64,000 bases of DNA from Monarcha castaneiventris obscurior (taxonomy: Eukaryota > Chordata > Aves > Passeriformes > Monarchidae): contig JAMPIT010000848.1 in assembly GCA_026261815.1 (NCBI GenBank), forward strand, positions 1,426,001 to 1,490,000. The letters are read 5' to 3'. Below are positions 36,901 through 48,900 of this stretch, in pieces (the first letter of the stretch is position 1; each line of letters opens with the position of its first letter). The position numbers and the translations under genes were made by a program. The notes under the pieces are model-generated. The model had not been told where the DNA came from. It worked only from the letters and a program-made list of their open reading frames with translations, and searched no databases.

Positions 36901-39900
36901 TAATTCTGAGCCACCCCAAGGGATCCATCAGCTGTCAGGTTGCCAGAGAAACATGGAGAATATGTAGGCCATAAAAATCAAACTAAAAACTGAGCACCTA
37001 ATTAGTATGCAAAAATAGAAAATAAAAACTGAACAAGAGCAAAACATTGAACAAAAAGTAAAAATAAAGCAGCCCTCATCTGTCCTGAGAGCAAGTTGAG
37101 AAGTAGCCTGGAAACATTCCAGCCAAGGCTCCATCAGAGCTCCTGATCTCTCAGTCACTTGCAATAGAATCTCGTACAGTTGACTCCAGTGAAGTTTTGG
37201 AAGTCACTTGCTGGCCCCAGCACCCACTGCAGGGTCCACATCCAAATCCCTGCTCCAACCCCTTTGCCTTCCTGGGAAGCTGTGTCCAGGGAGCTGACTC
37301 CTTCAGAGAGGCCGGTGCACGTCCCTGGTGTTGCTGCTGTTACAGGCTGGTGAATCTGTGCCAACCACAGATGTGGACACAGGTGTGTAACTACTGAAAA
37401 GCTCAAATTTCAGAGCCCAGACTGCAGCTGAGCCCAGTGCTGCTCCTGCCTCCTGGGTCCCACTGCAGGACTTCACAAGGACCCACTAAGAAATTTATCA
37501 CTGAGGTTTTGACTATTGTCTCTGAAAGTCTCTAAAACTGGCAAGTACAGGAGTTGGGGAGAGCTGCAGTCAGAGCCCAAACTCTGTACCCATCCCTGCA
37601 TTATGAACAAGCCAATGTGCCCCTTCAGGCAGGGAACGTGGTGCTGCTGAGAGCACCCAACCCAGCACGACCCTGAGCTTGCAACACCCGATACAACCGC
37701 GGAGGAAGTTTCACAATGCAAGTCACTGTCTGGGAAAGAAAGAATCGGATGAAATTTTAATGTAGTTGCCCCTCCAATTCAGCTTAGTATGTAAATCAAC
37801 AACCCAGAGCCGTGACCGTGAGGTGTGCAAATCCAGCGAGGTGTGCAGACAACTCCCTCAGAGACCCATGGCCTAGGGCAAGTGTGGGAATCTGAATGCG
37901 GACGTGTGCCGTACTCCACATTGGAAAGCGGTGGTTCAGAGGCAGGAATTTTCAAGTATCATAATTAAAATCAGAAAAGACATCCTATGCAGCCCCCCTG
38001 CTCACCAGCAGGCATTAACTTGCACTTCATGGCCAAGGACAAGGGCCAAAGAGATTGGCTATAACTGCAGGTAATTTCACCCTGTCTGAAAATCACTCTT
38101 AATTTCGTCATACCAGCCAGCTTTCTGATTCCTTTTTTCCTGCATATGAGAAGGGAGAAAACCGACAGGTCCTGCAGGAAATAAGCTGTGTGTACCTGCC
38201 AGTGTTGAAGTGAGGGCAAGAAAAGCCCAGGAGAACATTGTTGCTCTCAAAGAAAGCAGAAACATTGAAACACATCCCACAGCCCAGTATCCCAGAAATG
38301 TTGCCAACCTTCCTTTCCCTCCAGAAGAAAAACAGACTCCTCACCCCACACTGAAAGCAACACAGCCCCTTAGGCTCAGACACACTCCATAAGGAAGCAT
38401 GTTTTCTGGGCAGCTCTGGTTCCCTGCTGCTCCCATGAAGCCTCTCAGCTCCGAGGGGCCACGGCAAGAGGCTGAGCTCTGCCCTCCTCTCCCTCAGCTC
38501 CAGTGGCTGCTGCTGCTGAAGGATAGCAGGCTGCAGAGGAAGGCCACAGCTCAAACAGGCATTGCTCTAATTCACCATGAGCATTAAAAATAACAAGCAG
38601 TACTTTAAAACTGGGATTGCAAATCACAACAGCTACATTTTAAAGCTATGGAGGATACTTTAATGCCATAATCCATATTAATCTGACACTAAGAACAAGA
38701 CAAATACACCACGGGTACTAATATGGTGCAGATGGTAAGGTGCAGGGCCATGTTAATGAATGATGAGACTCCACTATTCTTCCCTCCAGCAGGAATGCAC
38801 ACTTTCCTTAAATATTTACTCTCATGTTAATGTCAGCAGTGAATTCCAGCCAGGCTGGAGCTGATGGAAGCGTGGAGTGATGTGCTGTTCTCTGACAGCA
38901 GCTACAGCAAGTGTCCTAACTCGGAGGCAAAGCAAAGCACGCCACTAATCAGGGTGATTCCAGCTCGGAACACTGCTCAGCTGCTGCCTGGAGATGCTCA
39001 GGAAGCCAAGGAGAATTACATGTGAAGGCTCATCCTGCACAGCAATGACCAAGCTGTCCCTGGTAGCGATGAGACACTTGCACAGAGATATCTCTACTCA
39101 CCCTTCAGGATGTGTCGAACAATTTTAATGGAGCTGCCTCTCATGTTCAGGATCTGGTGGACTCTCTGACGAATCTGATGGGGAGTAGGAAAGAGAAGAA
39201 AGAGAGAGAAGAAAGAGAGAGAAGAAAGAGAGAGAAGAAAGAGAGAGAAGAAAGAGAGAGAAGAAAGAGAGAGAAGAAAGAGAGAGAAGAAAGAGAGAGA
39301 AGAAAGAGAGAGAAGAAAGAGAGAGAAGAAAGAGAGAGAAGAAAGAGAGAGAAGAAAGAGAGAGAAGAAAGAGAGAGACGAAAGAGAGAGACGAAAGAGA
39401 GAGACGAAAGAGAGAGACGAAAGAGAGAGACGAAAGAGAGAGACGAAAGAGAGAGACGAAAGAGAGAGACGAAAGAGAGAGACGAAAGAGACGAAAGAGA
39501 CGAAAGAGACGAAAGAGACGAAAGAGACGAAAGAGACGAAAGAGACGAAAGAGACGAAAGAGACGAAAGAGACGAAAGAGACGAAAGAGACGAAAGAGAC
39601 GAAAGAGACGAAAGAGACGAAAGAGACGAAAGAGATCTTCAGTGCAACACAAGTCCATGCACAGTCCCGCTTTTTCCCACTTTGAGAGATAAGCAGAGAC
39701 CTGAGGACCACAAAACCAACTCAGTCTTGGCAGCCCTCAGCATCTGCTCAGGAACACCCGGGAAGGCACGTGGCACAAAAATAAGAAGCCACAGAATGCA
39801 TTCACAACCCCCAATGTATTCACAGAGCAAGCAGAGATGCAGTATTTTGCACAGATCAAGAAAAGCTGTAGCTGTGCTTTTGAGACTTTCCAAGAGCAGG

Positions 39901-42900
39901 TCCCCTTCCACTGCTCCCTCAGCAATGGCATCAACAGGGCCTTTCCATTTCAAACCCTGACCGCACTCATACAGATTATATGAATTTAGTGACATGAGCT
40001 TCTTCCCCCACTAATGCCCTCCTATCTGCTGCAGTTTGATGGAGCTGTATGGACACAAGTGCAATAAACAGGAGGTTTCCTCCAAAAAAGGGAATTAGAG
40101 ACACAATTACTCCACACAGCAGCATTTGCAAGGATTTAGAGCCTTGTCTGCACCGTGAATGGAAACACAGATCATCTGGCAACCTTGTCCACAGCTTTAC
40201 CTGGGGAACGTTGGCATTGCAGATCTCTGCCATGATGTAACAGATGAGCTGCAGCACAAAGAGCCCGGCATCAAGACGACGGAGATAGAATTCATCTTCC
40301 ATGTCATCGTCTATGATCTCTCCTCGACGTACCATGTCCTGTAAAGCCACACAAATGAAAGGTGTGAGGATTCTCTCAGAGCACTTCCTATCAGGAGTGG
40401 CAAAATGTTGGTGGAATTTGTGGTTTCTTAAGAACTGTTTCGTTCCCCCAAACATTATCAGCTATGTATTTCTTCCTGAAGAAGTATTTTTAATAATTCA
40501 TTTAAATTCACAAAACATTTCATTCAGTTTTGAAGAAGTTTTGCCTTTGCTGGTCATGAAGTGTGTCCATCTGCAAGTTAAAATTTTAATTCAAACATAC
40601 AAATCACATTTCTACATTGAGGGGCGAGAGTGTGTGACTATGGAACAGACCCATGGATCTGTGATTTACAAGTTCTTTGTGAGAATGGAACAAAATCTGC
40701 TCTTCTACTGGCCATCTGAGGGTGCTGTTCGGCAGTGCAGAACATGACTCCAGCACACTCAAAGACCTATCTGGCTTCCAGCTTCATAATTGACTGATAC
40801 ATGAAAAACACATCTGAAAATCCTGCAAAAGGACAGCTTTTCCATGCCCAGCCAGGCTCTTCCAGCTGTGTTCATAAGGGGTGCTGCCAGGGCAGACCCG
40901 GGCCAGGGTTTTTTAGCCAAAGAGCTCTGACTCCCATGGGAATGATGACCCATCCTTCCTCTGTATACATGAGTTTCACCAGTGAGACCTGCCCAGAGGG
41001 AGGCCAGAGGAAAAGAGGCTATTCCATTTCTCCATTCCATTCCATTCCATTCCATTCCATTCCATTCCATTCCATTCCATTCCATTCCATTCCATTCCAT
41101 TCCTCATGGCCAGAGAGCCCATCTTTTGCAAAACACTGGCAAGAGCCGCCTGGCAGTGAGCTCAGAGCAGCCTCCTCTGAGCTGGCCCCGGGACGCGCCT
41201 GCGCTCCACCCTCATGGGGGCTGACAACTGTGTCATGTGTCAAACCTCCTGCATTTTGGGGTCTGTCTTCTTTGGGGTTTTGTTCTTAAACAAAGGAAGC
41301 AGCTCGTCAGCGCCGCGAGCTCACCGCAGCTCTGTGATTTATTCCGTAGCCGTCTGGCAGGTGGGCACACGCCGGCGGAGCAATATTTCCTCCTTAGAGC
41401 CATCACCTGCGAGCACCTCGCACCTGCAACGCTCCACAGGACGCGCCTCCTCGGGGGCACATGCTCCAGGCACACGCACACGCAAACGCAAGGTCACCGG
41501 CACCAAAGCTGACTGAGGCTGCCAAATATGGCTCTTCTGTCAAGCCAAGCCCTCGCATCTAATGGTGAGTTGAGAGTTTTAGGCACAAGAAGGAAAATGA
41601 GCCCTGTGCAACTCTCCCTGGAGGGGGGCAATGGATGCTCCTTGGACAGAAATCTGATGGAGTGACTTAGCTGATTCCCACTTTCTCCCAAAAGGGAGAG
41701 GAAAGCTCAGGTAGTGAAATACTTCTCCTTTCCTCCTGGAAATCCAATCTGCCAGTAAAAGAACAAGTTTAAAAGCCAGTGCCTTCTTAATTGGGCTGTG
41801 AGACCAACTGCTTTGGCTACACTCAGATGTGAAACTTTAGCACCAGATCCTGAAGACTCCAACACATGCATGACTGTAATTTACTCCATGTTCTCAAAAT
41901 CATGGGCACAGGCATGACTGGGCAAAGCCTGCATGTGAGCTTGTGCCAGTAAATAGAAAAATCCAATTTTGTGCAGGGAGTGACTTCCCTCACCCTACAT
42001 CCCTGCCAAATGGCTCAAATCTGGTCTCTAAGGCTAAACAATGATGAGTCTGGCTAGTGAGAGAGCTGAATACTGACTGAATTATTGAAAAAAACATTCA
42101 AGAAAGACAACACATTCACTCCTGAACCACCACTCACACTCAGCACTGCGCACAGGCTCACTGGCTGCTCTGCTCAGTGCTAAATTCCTGAGCAGAAAAA
42201 CATCCACAGGCCAGGACTCTGAATCTCCAGAGCAAGAAACAAAGGCTGGATCTGCTCTGTATTCTGATCTGAGCACGGCGATCACAGGAGCTGGATCCAG
42301 GCAGCCGCGGTGTTGATTACACAGCAGCGGCAGCTCTAACAGCCCCTCTCGGCAGAGAAGATTATTTTGTGCCAGTAAATTAAGCAGATATGAATTAGAA
42401 GACAAGTACAGTTTTAAGGTGCCTTTTCACAGTCCTTTTTTTTTTTTCTTAAAACCACAGCCACCCCTTCAGCACTAAAGTGCCTCCAGTACAGTAGCAA
42501 GCAGCCCCCTTCCCACTTGGTCTCTCTTTCAAAGCTGTCAGTCGCTAACCTCCAAATGAGCGCTCAGGTGCCATTTCTAATCTGCCAGCAATATGTACTC
42601 AGATGCCCCTTGCTGATGGGAGAAGACAGCAATAAGATGGGCTTCTGTGAAGCTAAAATGAGCTTCTCTCACACTAATGAGGCAGGACTGACAGGCCTCG
42701 AGGTGTCAAGTAGAGACTTCAAGCCTAAAGATATGACGGATGTGCCAGTGCTGTACCAAAGATCACACTGCTCCACACAGGCAGTGGAGGAGATTTCTGC
42801 ATCCTCCTCCCTCCTCATCTATCACTCACCGCCCAGCACGCACTGCACAGCTGGGCAGAGCAAAAGGAATGGGTACTGATCAAGAACAAAGAACACCTCT

Positions 42901-45900
42901 AGGATCCTGGTTTTACATCCTCATCACATGGAACAGCGAGGCCAATCCAGGTGGACAGAAATTAACATGTTCCCAATAGCTGTGCACGAAAACAACCACC
43001 ACAATGTGTCTCTCACTCTAAGGATGGAGTCTCTCCCTTTACTACTTTCTGTCTGTATCACTGGGGAGAGCTGAGGGATGCAAGATATATTCAGGAGGGG
43101 CCTTCAGAGCACAGGCTAAGAGCCACACTCACAGCCATCACGTCCTGCCCTCGGCACAGCTCCAGGCAATTCGGTCTTTCTACACCAAACTGAAAGGCTG
43201 ACACAAATCCCCACCTGTTATCCCCACCTGTGGATACCACACTCATCCTAGGAGTTCCACCTCTCCCTTTCAAGGAATGGAGTGGCTGAACTGTAGCACA
43301 ATTAGCATGTAATTTTTAAGTCATTATAGCACAAAGTGTCTGGTGAGAATATTTTATTGAATTAACCTGATGAGCATAATTTTCTGTGGAACTATAAAAA
43401 TATTAAACTATCTTTTGTCACTTCCTACCATCTTCAGAGATCATCAGGGCTATTGCTGCCACCCATAATTATACCTCATTTTAGAGAGAGGTAAAGGCCA
43501 CAGGATGTTGCACCGTTTCCTACAGAAATAATTAAAGAAATTGAGAGGAGGATAAGATATTTTCATTAACTAAAAACTCTGAGAAAAGTGCTAAGACAAG
43601 CATCAGGTGTTGGAGACAACGCTCTCATGGACTTTGCTCCTGGGTTCCACATGGCAATTAGGATAACCACCAAGTTATCACCTCTGAACCCTTCTGAACA
43701 GATTCCACTGAAGCAAACAAGGGGGTAACACTGAGAAGGGGCTCAGTGACCTCATCCTGTTTCACAATCTAGATTAGGGTGCAGATTATTACAACTCTTC
43801 CTCCTCAAAACAGCTGGCTTCAGAAATTCCTCCCCTCCCTTCCACCCTCAGCTATTCCCCCACCATCATTACCAGGGGCTGAAAAGCAGGGCTATAAACC
43901 AGATCACTAAAATAAGCCAAGCTAAAAGAAATAAAAAGCAGGAGAACTGCAAGAGCAGGAGCTTCTTATGCCAGCTGCACTACTAAAGATAAAGCACTCA
44001 GTCATTCCTTGTGTAATCAGCTTTTCACTCCTTGTAATGCAAGACTTACACCAGGATACTCTGTCCATCAGACTCGAATCTCACTCTTGTCAGCGTAGGC
44101 TGAACCTGTAAAATCTCACCAAGTATCATTTTTCTATGGGGCAGGGAGAAAGGTGAGCATCTGTAGACCAGATTTTTGGGGTACTATGTCCTCTACTGCA
44201 AGGGGAAGGTCAAAAACCACCCAGTGACAGAGCACAGTTTTTGAAGTGTTCATACAATCCACCTCAGTGATTCATGTGCCACAACAAGGAACATTAAAGC
44301 ACCCCATAAATCTTGTCACAGCCAGAGAGTGCCGTGATATGACAGACAGAATGATGCCTTTTGCCTACTTCCGTGTGGGGAAAATGCTTGAGCCACTTCA
44401 GATCTCAGGAGACCCTGAGATCTCCCACTGACCATCTGATGACGCTACAAAATAAAGCAAATGATAATTCTCCAAGAGTGTTCCAAGCTAGGAATGAACT
44501 TCAACATCATATTTCATACATGTTGTGCCCAATATGTTACACCCTTGAGATGCTTCTCCCAAAGCCTATTATTAATTCTAATAGGAGGTAAAGAATTGAG
44601 GTCCATTTATTCTGGATACAGGAGGAGAATCTGAGGTTCCTTAGTTTTACTTCTCTTGTGCACTAGTAGACATGAACGGGTTAATATTATCAATCGAAGA
44701 GCTTCCACAAAAGCTTCTTCACACTCAAATTCCCTTCACTCCTGCTTTGTGCTGGATGTTTGCTACAGATGTTAATGTTTGCAGGCTGCTCCAGGGTGTT
44801 CCTGGATAAAGGGCACATACCCTTGTTCTGCATGTGGTATTTTAGGGCTCTGTACAGGCAGATCCAACACACTACAAGGCTTCAAACCAAAAAAACCCAT
44901 TCTGGTTGTTGAGTTCTAATACCCCCACACCAACACAGGAAGAATAAATAATTTCTTGCCCTGTTCTGAGGAGGAAGGACAGAGCATAGAAGGAAAGCAG
45001 GAAAGGGTAAATGCTGTTTTCCTCCAGGCCACCACTCAGTGGTGATGCTGCCGCTGTCCATATGGAGCCTGAGCACTGGCAGCAAAAGCAGCTCCATTCA
45101 TCACTCACTCCCGTGCCTCTTTGAGCAGCAGCAGCACTCTGATGCCCTCGGAATGTTTGGCAGTGCCCGGAGAAGCAGCCTTGGCAGCGGGCAGGCAGCT
45201 GTTTGTCGGGGCCTGGTGGGGGGCTTGCTGCCCGTGGCACGCGGAGCGCGCAGCGTGCGGGATGGCAGCTGCAGCTATTGCTCTCCATCGGTGCTAATCA
45301 ATCTCACACCCTCCCCAGCAGTGATACAGATAATCTTGTGGGAAGCTGGCCAAGCTCGCTAACAGCTCTGCAAGCTGCTTCCTGACTCAAGCCGCTCGTT
45401 CCCTCTCAAAAGGTCTGTTCCAGCTTCAGTTCCAAGAAAGTGCTGTGAGGTACCAAGGCTTGTGTCACTCAAATATTCACCGCTGGTGTGCAGAGAGCAC
45501 ACAGCCCTTGGCTGCACCTCAGCTAACTCATCAACACAGACACTTTCTCGCCGCTGATCACAACTCTACAGACCAGGGTAGGAGGCCTCGCACATTATCA
45601 CGTAATTGTCTCTCTGCATTTCACCTGCTCTCCATCTGCCAAACCAAGCAGGACTGCAGCCAGGTAAAAGTGAAGGCAAACTGAAGCACAGGCTTAAGTA
45701 CTCCTAGTAAAATTCACTCTAAGAGACAGCCAGAAGCACTTGTAGAGAAATTCTTGGCACATTTTATCTGAGGTTACCTGGAACTTGGAGAGTGAGGCAA
45801 TAGGAATTAAGAGGTAACAGCACAGGTATGAGGGCACACCTGAGAATAGGGACTGGCTGAGCCAGAGGTCCTGTGCGGATGACATGGCTGTGTAGAGGTG

Positions 45901-48900
45901 TTACAGACATAACCTGGCAAAACTTAAGCAATACATACGTGTTTCTCTCCATCAATCTTCTTATCAGCTGCCTGCATTGCATCCAGGTACTTAAAATACA
46001 GTTCCATCAGCCTATCAACCTGCAAGGGCAGAAGAGAGAGACATAAGCAAGAAAAAAGAACAATGCAATAATCTTTAATCTTTTATGCAATTTCGCTTTC
46101 CTCCCAGCTTCAGCCCTCACAAAGCAACAGCCAGCTCTGTCCCTCCCAGGAAGCAACACGTTACAGAAGGAGGGTACAAGTGCTGGTCGGATGAACACGC
46201 TGAGGCTGCAGGCGTCTGGATGTAATCCCACATGGGAACACGGTCCCATCAGTGCCAGATAAAAGGCAGCAAACAGACATGTGTCCCCAGCTCACTCTCT
46301 GTGCTGTGGTCCTCCAGGCTCCTGGTTTCCCCAGTGGACTTGTCTATCTGTGCTGGATGTTGCAGCTCTCCCACTCTCCTCTGAACTGTGTTAGGGCAGC
46401 TGAAATCCTATCTAGTAATTATTTACAATTGGTAGAACAGGTTATGAAAAACACCTTTAAAACACACTAATGAGGAATACTAAGGAACCAGTATCTTCCC
46501 AGTGGCATAATTTACAAATCCCTTGGGATCCCTGGTTTGCAAAAGCTGCTATTTCTTTTCTGCGAAGCTTTGATCTATCCACCACCATGTAAATATTTTG
46601 GGAAGAATTTCCCAGAGCAAACACCGCTAAAGTGAAACATTCTAGGAGAGGAGTGGAGAATGTTAAATGTGTACCACAGCAACTTTTAAACTCTCTGCAA
46701 AAGAGCTTCACCAGACACACTGGCACATTTCCAGGCTGTCCTGATCTCAGAGCCAGCACGATGTAATTCTGCATATTGTCTTCTATGGCCAGGTTTCAGC
46801 AGAGACACAACCCAGGACAGAATTGCTACTACCATATGCAGGAGCACCACAAAACAAGAGCACAGGTGATGTGGAGGCCATGCACTAGATGTCCAGTTTT
46901 GCAGTTTGTAGATACAATGTGAATGAGAGAACAAAGGTCTGTGACAGCACAAGTCTCTGCAGGGAGGTATGAGGACAGCTTTTCATAACTCAGTGAGTGC
47001 ATCAGGCACCCTGCCCTGAGCAAGAACCCTCCCAACCTGGCAGCCCAGAGACTGAGACACACACTCAGCACTCACCTTTTCACTGTCGTTCTCTGTGAAT
47101 TTATTCAGTAACCGTGTCCTCTGCTGCCCTCTCAGGTTTCGCAGAAGGGAGGCCAGGATGGAACAGACATGTTCTAGAAATACAAAATGAAAATTGCATG
47201 CTGAGATCAGGAAGAGGAGCTTATTTCCCTCTGTAACATGCCATTAAATTTACTATTAACACTCCAGAGTGTAGCTGTTGATAAGCAGAACCCTGGTTCC
47301 TTCCCATCGTGGTGAGAGGAGACAGAGCAGCAGTGAGAGCCACAAGCCATGTTTGCAGGGAGCACAGATAGCCCCTCATGCCAGGCCAGCCAGTGAAGTC
47401 TCCTCCTCCTCTGGCAACTAAAGCATCTTACATAGAGCACAGGTTCCACTCTGGTTTCCTCCCCAGGCTGTGCACCTGCCTGGCAGCACACATGTTTTGG
47501 GACCCTCCATCACAGCCTAAAGGCACCACAGGCTGCCTCCTCTTTTGGGCCTAAAGGAGCCCTGGCCAAAGCTAGCACTGTCACCCAAATGACCCTCAGG
47601 TCACCAAGGCTGGGACAACTACTGAAACAAAAGAGCTGGAGAAAGAATAACTGTGCTCCTGCAGAGACTGAAGTGGTACGAGCCAGTGGAAAAATTCTCA
47701 AACCAACCACTTTCATTTACAGAAAATCCCATCAATGAATATAAATGGGCCAGAACAAACCACAAACGACCAAATAAACATGTTTACAGTCTTCTCAATG
47801 GCACTTGGGGGTCATATTTTTCAGCACAAACCAAGGAGGCAGGTAAAAAGTCAAGGCTGCAAGCGCACAGGAGACACCTGTGTCAATGTCCCACCACTGT
47901 GAGAGGTGACTGAGCCACTCACCTCGAGCCCAAGCACAGCAGTGCAAAGCAAAGGAGAAGGGCTTAAGTATCTTTCCCTTTCCAAACCAGTCAGTACTAA
48001 TTCCCACTGGCAGGTCTGCTTTAAACACAGACCTGGTGGTTTAGACTACCTGGCTTCCCCAAGATGTCCTCACTGTAATCTTGCTGATTAAGACTGATGA
48101 AAATTAATGGTCATTAACACTTCCTCACCCATGGTGGTGGGGAGCAATGGGGCCTCAAGATTTGATATTTTCAGAGGGGGAAACACAGCGTGCAGAGGAG
48201 AGGGATCACCACCTCATTGCTGTCACACCATGCACTTCCCCAGCACTGCCCAGCCTGAAGCCACAAGCAGCCTTGATCAATCAGTCCAGCACAAAGAATG
48301 AGCAAAACCACTGTGTTTGCTAGGAGCTCCTGCTCCCACCGCGTGGGCCCTGGAAGGTGAAGCACACACGCTGCCTGGCCGGGGTGTCTGTGCTCCCTGC
48401 TGCACGGATTATCTGCATCCTGCACAAGGGCAGCATGAGGAGAGGCTGCACAGGCGCATGCACACCCCCCATTTCATTAGCTGCTTATAAATGGAGCTTC
48501 CTTGTCGAAACAGATTTCTGCCTGAGGTGGTGTCAATTTTTCATGTTCCAAGGAGATTGGGAGCGCTGCCGGCAGGAGGAGCAGGCAGATAACAGGTTTA
48601 TCAGGTGGCCGCACCGTGTGGCTGCTCCGTCATTCTGACAGGCTAACGGGGGTGAAGGATGGCTCCGGGGGTGTCAGCACCCGCTCTCACCACACAGAAA
48701 CTGTTACTCCGCAAAAAGCGACACCAAATTAGGTGGTGACATTAAAAGTATTGTAAAAACCTTCAAGTTCTTGCAAGATCCCATTTTCTTAAGGTGAAAG
48801 AAATTCAACAAAATAAAGATTTTTTTTTTTCCCCCCATATATGCCAACATATGCTCTGCTGGTTTAGGAAGAAGCCAGCATTCCATATGTCACACTATTT

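Noticed and set aside
39187..39635. CRISPR-like array
   Set aside because: Direct tandem units without spacers in a vertebrate intron; it is a minisatellite.
39094..39960. Long charged (Glu/Arg/Lys/Asp) and Leu/Phe/Arg open frames on both strands
   Set aside because: They are translations of the tandem repeat; the real coding part is only the 73-bp CTNNBL1 exon at its left end.
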